Source: Schizophyllum amplum (taxonomy: Eukaryota; Basidiomycota; Agaricomycetes; Agaricales; Schizophyllaceae). From it: 62,612 nucleotides of DNA. The notes under the pieces are model-generated. The model saw nothing but the letters and a program-made list of their open reading frames with translations. It did not search any database and was not told where the DNA came from. Position 1 is the first letter of the stretch, and each line of letters opens with the position of its first letter. The stretch covers positions 1 through 62,612 of the forward strand of contig VDMD01000127.1 of the NCBI GenBank assembly GCA_007026445.1. The letters are read 5' to 3'. The translations under genes and the position numbers were made by a program. Below, piece by piece: positions 48,063 through 60,016 of the stretch.

Positions 48063-49064
48063 ACGCTGCCATGGTGCGGCGCGACATCCAGTGAGTGCTC
48101 ATGGGTCTTTGGCAATATCATGCGCTGACAACTGCTCAGGCGCTCCTCTCACCGTATATACCTCCCCTTCATATATTCGTCATCGCAGCCGTCTATTTAA
48201 CCGTCTACCTGTTGTCGCCCTGTTTTCGTTCTGGTGCTTTCGCGGACTGTTTATGTATCGGCTTCAACCTCTTCCTTCTTCCGACCACTTATCCTTCCTC
48301 CTTTCTTGTAAGCGCTCATTCCCCTCTATGTGTATGTATGCGCCCCTACTCGTATGCACCCTCCTGCCTGCGCTCGCTTCTCTCTCACCGCACAAGGAAA
48401 GGAAGACAACTCACAATACATACCATTGCAGCGACTATATTCTTGTTTGGGCTCTTGGGTTTCTTGGATCTTGTCTCTGTACTTACTGCCACTCACATAC
48501 CATACCGCACCTGTCCGTGACATACCGCCGCTCCCGTGCGTAGCGTATCGCTGCTGTCCGTAGCTTACCGCTGCTGTCTGTAGCATATCGCTGCGCCCGC
48601 CTGTGGCATTACCGCGCCGTGAACATTCCCCCCTCCACCGCCTTCCTTTGCGCCGTTACCTTTCCTTCCGCACCTGCGCGCCCCTTCTCTTACCCCATTT
48701 CTTGCTCGTCGACGTTACCTTACCTCACCACGCTCCTTTACAGCCTAAAATGTGAATAGCGAGTATATGCTAGATGTATATATCGCCAAGCAAATCAATT
48801 CGTGGAACTTGAAGCTGAGGCCTGAGGTGGAAGATGGTACAAGAGATTTAGCGCTGCGTAATACGCTGGGCCGTGCAAGCTTATTCCGCCTTTTGAATCC
48901 GAAGTTCAGCAAAGGTGGTCCAATCCTGAACGTTTGAACATGCTCGCGTCAACCAAACATCGCTACGAATATGTTTGCACTACTGTACAATACTGTATAG
49001 GTGTGTAGAAGTACAAAGGGACATGGCGATCTCGCAATCCCTCGATGTTCGTTGAAACAATTCA
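48063..49064. other. Intergenic, 1 kb (convergent genes)
   Basis: Pyrimidine-rich on the plus strand, holding the 3' ends of the F-box gene and the glucosyltransferase gene plus a minisatellite. No gene seen. Confidence 0.5.
48517..48620. repeat. 20-bp minisatellite
   Basis: Three clear 20-bp units start at 48540, 48560 and 48580 (gtagcgtatcgctgctgtcc type), flanked by weaker copies at 48517 and 48603. Confidence 0.75.
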
Positions 49065-52000
49065 TCATCGCTGACCTGACGTCGCATGCATCATCCCCCG
49101 CTCGTACCCCGCCTGTTCTGCCAACGACAGCCGAGTGGCCAAGTCCATATCCCGCTGGAAGGCCTCCTCGTCCGCGTTCGCCGTGGGCTCATCCACCACA
49201 GACGCCTTCCCTGACAGCTCCATCTTCGTCGTGTCACCCGTGTGCGCCTGCTGCTGCTGCTGCGATAGCTGCAACGCATAGGCCAGGTCCTCCTCGTACG
49301 CCTTGTCGTGGTCCACTTCGTTCGTCGCCGGCGCCTTGCCGACTGTGCTCGAGCTCGCCACATTCAAGTTCCTCGAACTCCCCATCCCAGCCCCACTCTT
49401 CACGTCCGCCAAAGAGTTGGTGTCCGTGTCATACACCGGCCTCTCCACCGCGTCCGCCTCCTTCTCCACTTCCCGCATCTGCTCCTCCGCCATGGCCGTG
49501 ATTCTCCGCCGCCGCTCGTCCGTGCCGGCTTTCATGGCGCCGAACCTCTTGAGGATCTCTTCGCGCTCTCGCGGAGAGCTGGCTCGGGCGGCTTCGATGC
49601 CCTCCGCCTGGCGTGTGGCGCGTTGCTGCCGCTCCTGCCGCTCGCTGTGCGGAGACTGCATAGCGCGGAACATGCCCTGGAGCGGAAGGCCGACGACGCC
49701 GACGATGCCGGCGGCAGGCTTCATGGTGGCGTTGACGACTGAGATTCAGATTGTCAAGCCTTCATTAATGAACCAGTGGACGAATAACTCACAGCTGCGT
49801 CCGGCGCCTTTCACTGCGCCCATAAAGCCCTTAGAATCTTGTTAGATCGGGGCTGAAGCGCAGACTAAAACACGACAGCACCTCTTTCTTCGCGCCCTCC
49901 AAGGGTTCGGTTACGAGCCCGGTGATACCATCGTAGTAGCCATAGAAGAAACCCTAGCGTTGATGAGCATCCGGAACTGTAGCTGCGCAGAACGAACGAC
50001 AGACCTTGCCTCCTTCCTTCACCCCACTCATGAACCCCTTCACTTGCTTCGGCTTGCGAACCTGCGAGCCGTAGAGCTTTGGCAAATTCGCAAAGCCCTC
50101 GTGCACGCCTATCACGATCTTGTACACGCCTGTCGTGCGATCAGCTGCTACTCAATGCACCATGGTGCAAACCCACCTTGCGGGATGGCAGTAGTCGTCT
50201 TGACTATCCCCTGCATGGGCGAGCTGCTCGTTCTTCAGCATTCGCCTCCACGTCAGGATGGAAGTGACCACGCACGTGAAGATTTGAGCGACGGCCGCGT
50301 AGTGGTGCAGCACCGTCCAGAAGACGCCGCCCGCGCAGCCACTGAGCGGATCTGTGTACGTCTTGCGCGACTCGTATTCCTTCGGGCCTGCACGCGGATC
50401 GAGCATGAGCGAGGTGCTATCTACCAACGTTGAGTACGCACGATGCAAGTCAAGGCTGTCCATCTTGATCCGGTGGGCGTCCACCAGTGTCTGTGCGGCC
50501 AGGGAGCTCAACTTCATGCACTACACGATAATCGTCAGTTCAAGCTCCACACAGCGCATCGAAATCAGAGACATACCAGATCCGTTGACCACCAGATCGC
50601 CAGCCTGTCCGGGCAGAGGTCGCATCGCATGTTCAGTAAGGGCAGATGGCGATAGAAACTGTCCGCCCCAGCCCTCACACCATCCTACACAGCTTCGCAT
50701 CAGCTTCACATCATCTCCAAAGACCAGGATCTCGAGAGTAATTACCCACCTCACTTGCGATCTGCCGTCCCATCTCCGCCGCCGCCGTCTTTGCCGGCGC
50801 GCTGACCGCGAACGTCAAGGCATCCGTCAGCGCATCGGCCGTCAGTTTCTTATGTGGGATGGGCTCCGGACCAGCGCCTGCCCGGTGAATCATGTCGCCT
50901 GCAAAGCCGCATCAGTCCGAGTCCACTGAGCCCCGAATCCTGCAAGGACAAACGCACCCCAGAACCCCTGGTCTCCGAAGAACGGCACGACGACGGTCGG
51001 CAGACCGTTCGCTAGTCCGATCGCGGTGGTACCAGCACCGCCGTGGTGTACGACGGCGGCGACGCGCCCGTTCGAGAATAGCCAATCGTGTGGGATGTTG
51101 CCGAGGATGAAGATGTTCGAGGGGACGTCGACGCCGCCCAGGCCACCCTATCATAGGGCATGAGCACAAGGCGAGGTCGTTGGTGAGTACTGCGTACCCA
51201 TCCTGCAGACACTAAAGCGCGAACGCCAGCTCGCTTTGTGCCCTCGAATATGATGCGCGACATTTCCGCTGGGTCGTCGACGACCACAGAGCCGAATCTA
51301 ACACGGCTTCAGCGTGTGTCATCTTATGCAAAGTACGGACGTACCCGATATAGACAGGCGCAGGCCCAGCAGACAGAAAGGCGGCCAGGTCATCCGGTGG
51401 TGTATACGAGGTTGCGAGGTCAAGGAAGTAGAAACCGACGACATCGATATGATTCGACCAGTCAGTCGGCTTTGGGACGAGCGCGGGGCTCATGCAGTAC
51501 GTCCATGGTACCCTGAGGCGTTCCGAGAGACCGGGCCCCGAGCGCACGGAGAGCGAGGGGAGCCCCAGGGCCCTGTTGCGGAATTTATTGACGATGTCAC
51601 CCATGCTGAGGGAGAATAGTAGTGTCAGATGGTCGCTCAAAGATGGAGGGAGGACGACATACCCCTGCCAGGTCAGGATGTCCGCGAGGGCGTAACTGAT
51701 GTAGTTTGTGAGCCGCTCGCCTGCGTTGGAGAAGCTGATGTCGACGAGAGGGTGAGGGAACGCGCCCGTCGCACACCAGGGCATGGCTGTATACGTATGA
51801 GCGAAGACCAGTAGAATATATGGGAGGATCATACTGAAGCTGAGCAGAAGTGGGATCCCCATAGCCTCAGCGCAGTGGACGTGCGCGAACGCAGGCGGGT
51901 TGGATATGATGGCGTCCGCGATGAAGGGGCGGCCAGTCTTCTGGTCTGGGGAGTTGCACGCCTTCCAACATCCGTCCATCATCTACATTGGAGTTTGAAT

Positions 52001-52772
52001 GATATAGTCCAGCTGCTGAACGTGCTGCGCCTTACCTCGCTGAGCATCTGAAGGGACTTGAGCATTTCGGCTCTATAAGCATCGGTGGATGGACCGCACC
52101 TTGCGCTTCTTCCCAATGTCCCCATTGGTCAGGGACTCCATACCAGGCATGAGTCCGGGGTTCTTGACCATGTAGGACATGAGCTCTTTGGGATCGCCGC
52201 CAACATCGAAGAACTCGAGCCCGTGGTCGTTCACGAAGCCGCGGAAGGTTTCGTGCGATGCGATGCGGACGCGGTGTCCGTCGCGAGCCAAGCTTTTTCC
52301 CAGCGCGACGAAGGGTTGGACGTCGCCTATCCAGTGTGTCACTATCGCCTTCCTGGTCCTGTTATACTAAGAACACGCACCTCGACTGCCGACGATCATG
52401 ATGACGATGGACATCTTGGGATAACTCTGCCAGTTACCCTCGTCCACGCCGAACTCTGCGACCTGGTACGCATGATCTTCAGGGAGGTCGGGGAGAGACT
52501 CCTTGAGGTCGAGCGTGACGCCGATGCGCCCATCTGGCGCGACGCGGGCGGCCGATGCGAGACCCTTGCCTATCGCCTTCCACTCTGAATAGTCTGGATG
52601 ACTGTGAGATGCATTCCCCCTTCACAAGTCGTCGCGACGCACTGATATTGGTCCCATTGACGGACATGTACTTGGAGTCCTTGTCACTGCCGCCGTCGCC
52701 ACCGTCGCTGCGCGTGTAGGGAGGCAGCGCCTCCGCGTCCGGGTCGCGCATGTAGTAGGGCGTTTGCGACAT
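49065..52772 (-). CDS. UDP-glucosyltransferase, sterol 3-beta-glucosyltransferase type, with UIM-like tail
   Basis: Transfers glucose from UDP-glucose, most likely to sterols (UGT51/Atg26 relatives). Met 52772 starts [21 protein letters not shown]-terminal GT domain: [72 protein letters not shown] (spliced). Nucleotide-sugar domain: [36 protein letters not shown], then the signature [20 protein letters not shown] and [13 protein letters not shown]. It lacks the PH and GRAM domains of Atg26. After the catalytic part come glycine-punctuated repeats ([40 protein letters not shown]). The last exon has a coiled coil and two UIM-like motifs ([14 protein letters not shown] and [16 protein letters not shown]), ending at 49065. 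More than ten exons. Confidence 0.85.
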
Positions 52773-53825
52773 CTTGCAAGTAAATATCTATCCGCAGCTG
52801 CTCATGAGGGGACTGAGGAGATTTGGATTAGTGACCATGACGCTCAACACCGCCTAGTCGCCGGCAATTGTTGTGGGAAACAATGACAAGCGCCGTCTGA
52901 TCTCGACCGCCATGATCATCATCACAGCGGCGAACTCCTTCAAAGGTGCGTAAGTCGCTTTGCAGTTCAATTTTCAGCTTATCTTCGTGCAGACTGTACC
53001 GTAGTACAAATGCCCAATATACTTGCTAGCTGCGCAATGCCGAGCTTTCGAACACTCGTCAAGCCGACGTCTGGCGCAGCTGCGACGACAAGCGCCTACG
53101 TGACCATACTTCATCGCAGCTATGTCTGTCCTTCCCCGTCTTCTTCTGTCAGTACCCACTTGCTGGGTCACACTAGTGAGACGCGATCTAAGGTGATCCT
53201 CTCCGCAATGAGATTCATGTTGGGGTTAGACTCTAATGATCTTGCTTACTTATAGTGCAACATCTATAGATGGAAGAGTGCTCTCGGGCCATGTTCAGGT
53301 CATATCTATGCTTCCAAGGTGCGAGTAATCGGCTCTGCATACTGTAAAAAGTACGATGCCCTTTTGTCCTTGTGTACGCAGCGCCCTGATTCTTCAGTAT
53401 ACAGGACTTCTTGCTCTTCCGAATCCCCGTCCCGACGTCAGCCCGACCAAAGCAGCGCTCTGTCGTGCCTGGCACGTACCATCTGTGCCGCCATACACAT
53501 CAACATCGCTCCTCCTCCCCGCCTCGACGGACCGCATACCCGCTGGGACCCCCCACTCACTTTGCGCGGGGCGTTCTTAGGACTTTTCTGTACTCCGGTT
53601 CTCAAGACGCAAAGTCATCGATGAACCTGCGTGGCTCGTCCCTGCCGGTCCGCGCAACGGCGCCTCGTCGCTGATCAGCTGGGTAGCCCCATGACAATGA
53701 CGCCCCGGAAGATCAGCACGGCGAAGGGCACGGCAGCCCGACTCACCATGCTCGCATTCCACATATAAACCATGGTACCAGGACGCCCGCGCTGCGTAAC
53801 CTCCCCAGAACCTCCCCGCCCCGCA
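52773..53825. promoter_or_regulatory. Divergent intergenic region, 1 kb, TATA box near the right end
   Basis: Lies between the glucosyltransferase start (minus) and the BNR protein start (plus). TATAAA at 53764-53769 is 57 nt before the ATG at 53826. An ATG at 53772 falls right after the TATA box and cannot be the start. No gene inside. Confidence 0.6.
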
Positions 53826-55324
53826 ATGTTCTCGGTCCTCCTACGCCTCGCCGTCTTCGGACTGCTCGCCGCCCTCGCCAGCTGCGCACCGTCCGTCAGC
53901 CTCATCGGCAATACCCTCCTCGACAACTCGGGCATCTACTTCGTCTCCTACGACGGCCTGGTCAACGTCAACAGCTTCCAGCTGTCCGGCGTCCTCACGT
54001 ACGGCGACTACCAATTCGCTGCGTGGTACGCTGCGAATGGTGCCGCCACGCTCGCGCGGCGTGCGCTGCCAGATGGCGACTGGCAGTCGCTCACTCTGGA
54101 TCACACTCTGCAGTCGGAGGACTCGCACGACGTGATCGCACTGGGTGTATCGCCCGAGGACGGCGTGCTGCATGTTGCCATGGACTGCCATAGCTCGATC
54201 ATGTACTACACCTCCTCCGACGCCGGGCTCGCAACGGGCAATGCGAGCTGGTCCTCCAGCTCTTTTGGAAGCGTTGTAAACACGCTTGGAAACTTAAACA
54301 TAACAAAGTACGTGACCTTGCGCCCTTTATCATGCATCCATGCTTAAATTTGCCGCCCCTCAGCACAATCACCTACCCGCAATTTGTCGTCACGCCTCAG
54401 AAACTCCTGCAATTCGTTTACCGAACCGGCATCTCGGGCAATGGCGAGGCGCAGCTGGCGGAATACTCCGGAGGCTCCTGGAAAGGAGTCGGCCAATGGT
54501 CATCCGCCTCGGGCACCTACACTTCAAGCCACGGATCGAGCAGCGCCCGCAGTCTCTACATCCACGGCTTCACATACCACAATGAGCGCGCTTATGTGAC
54601 TGGAACATGGCGCGAACAGAGCGCCAGCGTTTCCTGCAACGGCGGAGGGTTGACCAACCACGATACCGTGTACTTCTACTCTGATGACTACGGTGCGCAT
54701 CCGCCTCCATCTTCAATGACGATGCTTGCCCGCGGGCTTATTTTTTACACAGGCCGCAGCTGGAAAAACAACGCCTCGCAGCTCGTCGGCACATCGGGCA
54801 GCTCCCCCATCGCCGTCTCCACCCCCGGCATCATCGTCGACGCCCTCGACCCCGACCACGCGCTCATGAACCAGGAATCGCAGGCCGTCGACTCCGCGGG
54901 CCGCCTCCACGCCATCATCTCCTACGTCCCCGGCCGCTTCACGCAGTGCGTCACCAGCTACCAGGCCGCGCGCACCGCGTACGGGCACGCCTTTCACCTG
55001 TACCAGACCGCGTCCGGCGCGTTCGCCAAGGTCGAGATCCCGTACTTCATCAACGCCGTGGGGCGCTCACAGATCGCGTTCGACGCGGCCGATAATGTGT
55101 ATGTGGTGCTCCCGTACGTGGACATCGTGACCGCGAGCGCGAGCTCGGGGTGGACGGATTGGGATGTGGCGTATAACGGGACGGAGGAGGGCTTGAATGC
55201 GTTTGGGGAGGTGACGCTGGACCGCGCGCGCCTGCCGGATGGCGTGCTGTCGATACTGTACCAAGAGGCGACCTCGGGCAGCTCATCGCCAGTACGAGTG
55301 ATTGATTTCGAGCTGAGCGGGTGA
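53826..55324 (+). CDS. Secreted BNR-repeat (beta-propeller) protein
   Basis: Extracellular protein with the BNR_4 type fold; relatives include fungal polysaccharide lyases acting on rhamnose-glucuronate side chains, but the substrate here is unknown. Signal peptide: MFSVLLRLAVFGLLAALASC. Propeller strands are visible in NSGIYFVSYDGLVNVNSFQL, WQSLTLDHTLQSEDSHDVIA, LGVSPEDGVLHVAMDCHSSI, YPQFVVTPQKLLQFVYRTGI, then after a short intron NNASQLVGTSGSSPIAVSTP and MNQESQAVDSAGRLHAIISY. The last part (FFINAVG-like PYFINAVGRSQIAFDAADNV, RLPDGVLSILYQEATSG) ends at 55324. Two introns (about 54309-54361 and 54693-54752), both GT-AG. About 445 residues. The HDVIALGVSPEDGVLHVAMD segment is typical of the family. 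Confidence 0.82.
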
Positions 55325-55616
55325 GGGCATGGGCTTTAATCTGGCTATTGTTTGCCATTGTACAATTACTTAGGGTACCACGACCAGCGTTAATCGAGCG
55401 GACTTCTCTGCCGTTTGCTCTAAGGTATTCACAGAGACTATCTGTTGTGGAAACCTAGCTATGCACATATCTGAAAGGGAGGCCCTGGGGAAGCCAGCAA
55501 TTCTTTCTCAAGTTATGCCTTCAGCGTTCTTGGTCGAGTGACTTGCCACCTTCGACGTATGTACAACTTACATGATTCCAACCCCATACACGATGTATAA
55601 AATACAAGAGACGGTT

Positions 55617-56987
55617 CTACAGCCCTCCACCTCCTAGAATGTACTCGATCGCTGAGTGCACGTTCCCGCCAGTTGCGAGAAGTGCTCGGATGTTCTGCGA
55701 GGCGTTGGTGAAGCCCATGTCTTGTAATTGCTGCAACACAGATTTAGTATCGGTGACACAGCCACATTACTACGACACGCACCTGAAGTTGGACTTGGAA
55801 GCGTTCCTCGGGTGGCCGAGTGTCTGTGGGCGCTGGACTCGCGCCACCGAAGGGGCTGCCGCCGCCAAACGCGCCTGCACCGCCTAGCCCACCCATGCCA
55901 CCCATTCCCCCACCTCCCATGCCGCCCAAAAGCTGCTGCATCATAGCCGGATCCAAGCCGCCGCCGAGCCCACCTGCACCTGCACCTGCGCCGCCCAGCA
56001 GGCTAGCGAACGGGTTCGCAGGGTCAATACCAGCTCCCGGGGACCCAAGCGATGCAGCCGTCGCGCCAGGAGCAGCGCCGGCTCCGCCGGGAACACCAGG
56101 AGCGGGGAAGCCACCAGCTCCCGCGCCAGCGAACGGGTTTGCAGCCGCACCCCCTGCGCCTGATTCGCGGAACATGGACGCCATGCGAAGCATCTGGCTC
56201 AGGCGGTCCGGGTTGGCGACCATCTCGCGGAAGTACGGGCTTTGCATCATGGCGCGCATCTGCGGGGCCATCGCCGGGTTCATAGCGGCGACCTGATCGA
56301 GGATCGCGGGGTTAGAGAGCATTGTGGACATCTGCTGGACGAATTGCGGATTGTCGAGCATGCCTTGCATCTGGGCGACGCGTCAGGGCGAGGAAGCGAA
56401 TGGGAGCTTCTGCACACGCACCATGTTGGGATCGTTGGGGTTGAGGCCCATGTCCGCGAACGGGTTTATACCAGCCATCGCCCCAAAGCCGAGGTGGCTG
56501 TTGAGCTGGGTGAGGGGATCGTGCGGGTTCTGGCCGGTTTGCATGGTGGGCAGTTGTTGGGGTTGCGCCGGCTGCGCGGACGAGCTGGCTCCTGAGCGGG
56601 AGACGCCCTTCACCATGTGGATGGTGTGGGACGACTGTATCTTGTACACGGACAACACATCATCGTCCTGTGGATAATTAGAGGTGTCATATAGATCGCG
56701 GCCTGCCGTACCTTCAAGACGCGTCCTGCAAGATGTCAGATGCTGGATTCTATACGCGAGTGACTGCACGCACCAGAGTAGATCAGCCTTTGCCTGTCGG
56801 CCTCAACGTCGGATTTCTCAGCGATAGCCTGCTTCAGCTCGGCCACCGTCTTGTCAGTTGTTATCGAGATTTGTAGCTTCAGCTCATTGGGACCTGATAC
56901 ATTGTCAGCCTTTGCCACCATGTCGTCCGGCGTAGACTCACCCTTCACGTTGATCTGGATTTCGGACGCGGGTGCCTCGTCAGCCAT
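55617..56987 (-). CDS. DSK2: Ubiquilin / Dsk2 ubiquitin receptor
   Basis: Shuttle factor that carries ubiquitinated proteins to the proteasome. Met 56987 starts [15 protein letters not shown]. Ubiquitin-like domain: [31 protein letters not shown] then [20 protein letters not shown]. Sti1-like region: [61 protein letters not shown] Gly/Ala/Pro-rich linker with NPFASLLGG and repeated MGG follows, then the UBA domain [20 protein letters not shown] and [15 protein letters not shown], stop 55617-55619. All three domains are present in the normal order, about 385 residues. Five short introns. Head-to-head with the malic enzyme gene. Confidence 0.93.
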
Positions 56988-57382
56988 GATGGATTCGTCG
57001 AACAATGGTCTTACTTACGTAACGCTGGAGCCTCATCAGAAGGAAGCTCGGACCGGTAAGCCGGCGGTCATCTGCCCCCTGCCTGCTGTCCGTCTGTCCG
57101 TCTGCAGCTCGTCTCCTGCTCGTCTGTGGAAATGCAATACCTGTACCACTCTGACAAGTGAAGGGCAACGATGAAGCAACAGGAAACCGTTTCCTCTAGC
57201 GCGCTCGGGCTTTCCCGCTATCTTTGAGCCTTGAGGGCCCGACTTGGCCACTGGTCGCTACTTGCAGCCCGCGGCGCGCGTCAGGTTCAGTCCTCATTTT
57301 GACGCCCGTCCGCCGCGATGCCGAGCGGGTATTTCATTTCCACTAGACTAGTTCCTCATCTCACTCTCTTACCACCATCATC
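56988..57382. promoter_or_regulatory. Bidirectional promoter between DSK2 and malic enzyme, 395 bp
   Basis: Divergent start codons at 56987 (minus) and 57383 (plus) share this spacer. No TATA box is evident; the malic enzyme leader is pyrimidine-rich (ctcatctcactctcttacca). Confidence 0.5.
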
Positions 57383-59571
57383 ATGACGACGCTCGCGACG
57401 CGGACGAGCAGAGTCCTCACCGCGCCCCACGTCGCCCAGGCTGTGCGCTACGCGTCGACCAAGCGCGTCGCGCTCCGGGGGGAAGGCATCCTGACTCCCC
57501 GCGCTACAACAAGGGCACCGCCTTTACTGTGCGCGAGCGGCAGGACTTGGGCCTTGTGGGCCGCCTACCGTTCCGCGTGAACACGCTCGAGGAGCAGTGC
57601 GAGCGCGCATACGCGCAGCTGTTGTCCCGTGACGAGCCGCTGCGCAAGAATACCTTCCTGCAGAGCTTGAAGGACCAGAACGAGGTGTTGTACTATGCGC
57701 TGCTCCAGAGACATCTGAAGGAGACGGTGCCCATTGTGTACACCCCGACCCAGGTGAGTAACGATGCGTGAAGTTCGCCGAGTTCCTTGCTGACTTGTTG
57801 TGGACTGGCAGGCGGATGCGATTGCGAACTACTCCAATCTCTTCCGGAGAAGTTCAGGGCTATACCTGAGCTATCCTGACATGGATGTCATGGAAGAGGC
57901 TTTCCTCAAGCAGATCACTGGCCGCGAGGTCGACCTGGTCGTCGTCACCGATTCCGAGGCCATTCTCGGTATCGGAGATCAGGGTGTCGGAGTCAGTCCT
58001 TACCTTGCTGTCATTGATTCAACTAACCGTTCGCAGGGCATTGCGGTAAAATAATCCCCGTTGCACTGCCTGGCGGGTGGCTGATTCGCTCCATCCAGAT
58101 CTCTGCGGCCAAATCCGTCATCTACACGTATGTTTGTTTCCTATTGCGTTCGATTGCAGGTCTCATCGTACGCTCCAGGTTGATTGGCAAGGTTGATCCT
58201 GGTCGGACGCTAGCTGTCGCCCTTGATGTTGGCACGAACAATAAGGCTTTGCTTGAGGATCCGCTTTACGTTGTGTGTTACACCTGCATGACCGGTCTTT
58301 GATGTTTCTGACCGGGCTGTTGCATAGGGCTGGCAGAACGCACGCGTTCGGGGACAGGAGTACGACGCCTTTGTCGACAAGTGAGCGAGTCATCTACAGT
58401 CACCTATCGCCAGCTGAAACTATGGACCAGATTTGTACAGCTTGTGCGCAAGTACCTTCCACACTCGTTGCTGCATTTCGAAGACTTCGGCGTGACGAAC
58501 GCTCAAAGGCTTCTGGGACGCTACCGCTCCACGCACTCAGTGTTTAATGATGACATGTAAGACCACCACTTCAGCCGCAAAACTCACCTTTTCATCTTTC
58601 TCTTCAGTCAAGGAACTGGAGCGGTCGCCCTCGCTGGCGCGATGTCTGCCGTCGGTGTTGCCGGAAGCACCCTCCACGAGCAGCGGATCGTCATCTACGG
58701 TGCCGGTTCCGGTGGCCTCGGTATCGCCAAACAGTTGCGGGACGCTATGGTCGCCATCGACGGCGAGAGCCGCGAATCCGCCACCAAACGCTTTTACTGC
58801 ATCGATCGCCCCGGGCTCCTCACCGACGACATGTCTGACGATGCCCTACGCGCTGATCAGCGTGAATGGGCGCAACCTGCTGGCGAGTGGGCCGAGGAGC
58901 GCGCGAGGGGACGCATCGAGCTCATCGACGTCGTGCGGAAGATCAAGCCGACGATGCTCGTCGGTACCTCGACCCACGCGGGAGCGTTCACGGAAGAGGT
59001 CGTGCGCACTATGGCGGAGGGCGTCTCACGGCCGATTATCTTCTCGCTGTCCAACCCGAGCCGGCTTGTCGAGGTGCACCCGCACGACGCGAATGAGTGG
59101 ACCGGTGGGCGCGCGCTATTGGCGACAGGAAGCCCTTTCCCACCGGCAAAGATGCCTGATGGTCGCGACTACCCGTGAGTTGCCCCCTCCTCTCACAAGG
59201 CTCGCTTTGGGTGTCTGACGTTTTGTACTAGGATCGCGGAGTGCAACAACGCGCTGATATACCCCGGCCTCGGGTTCGGTGCTGTGCTGTGCCAGTCGCG
59301 CAGCATGACGGACGACATGATCATCGCTGGCGCACGCCGGCTAGCGTCGCTCTCTCCCGCGCTGGAGCACCCAGACAACGCGCTACTGCCCGACTTCCAG
59401 GATGCGCCTGCGGTGAACTTTGAGGTGGCTGTGGCTGTTGCGGAGCAGGCTATTGAGTCTGGGAATGCGGGCGTGTCGTGGTCGAAGGAGGAAGTGCGGG
59501 AGAGGGCCAAGGAGCGCATCTGGGAGCCGGTGTACCCCGACTATGTGTTTGACGAGAATGGTGAACGATAG
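57383..59571 (+). CDS. Malic enzyme (NAD(P)-dependent), probably mitochondrial
   Basis: Oxidatively decarboxylates malate to pyruvate. The N-terminus MTTLATRTSRVLTAPHVAQA then VRYASTKR is a likely mitochondrial presequence. Motifs: RQDLGLVGRLPFRVNTLEEQ, LRKNTFLQSLKDQNEVLYYA, VPIVYTPTQ with the catalytic Tyr, VVTDSEAILGIGDQGVG, ISAAKSVIYT, VALDVGTNNKALLEDPLY, LLHFEDFGVTNAQRLLGRY, FNDDIQGTGAVALAGAMSA (spliced), IVIYGAGSGGLGIAKQL for the nucleotide, FSLSNPSRLVEVHPHDANEW and ALIYPGLGFGAVL. Stop 59571. Eight or so introns. A TAA near 58051 lies in an intron (GTAAAA...CCAG), not in the coding path. After the presequence the frame breaks at a G run (57477-57482); one more G joins it to HPDSPRYNKGTAF. 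Confidence 0.9.
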
Positions 59572-60016
59572 ACGTGTAGACCAGTAGACACTAGATAGTA
59601 GATGGGCTTACATAACGAGGAATAGAGATGGCTTGCACACCGCCGAATCGTTGGACGCATCCGTTGCTCGGCTACTAGTACTATAGAGATGATAATTCGC
59701 CCCATGACCAAGCTCGATTCTTGAAGCTTGAAGCGCGAGAGTCCCTGACGAGAGTCATTATTGACGTATAGATCAGGAGATCGTACAGACCAGTAGACCG
59801 TATAGACCAGTAGGGCGTAACAAGAAGAATGAAGTGGCTTGAGAAACAACTCCAGATTGACTTCAAGAACACCGCCTGAGTTGCCGTCCGGGCCGGACCG
59901 CCGGACATCGGCGGACTTGAGAAACCGCTGGCTACTGATTTTGAATCACTCTTCATGTGTTCCCTTCCTCGTCCTGCATCCATGAACTGAACCCGACTTC
60001 CGCTCTCTCTTGTGCG
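59572..60016. other. Intergenic, 445 bp, with repeated AGACCAGTAG motif
   Basis: Between malic enzyme and the PRPP synthetase gene, both on plus. The decamer agaccagtag occurs three times (about 59578, 59788 and 59804). Otherwise nothing recognised. Confidence 0.5.

Noticed and set aside
58040..58105. Apparent stop TAA after GIAVK in malic enzyme
   Set aside because: A GTAAAA...CCAG intron of about 53 nt removes it and joins GIA to ISAAKSVIYT, the expected sequence.
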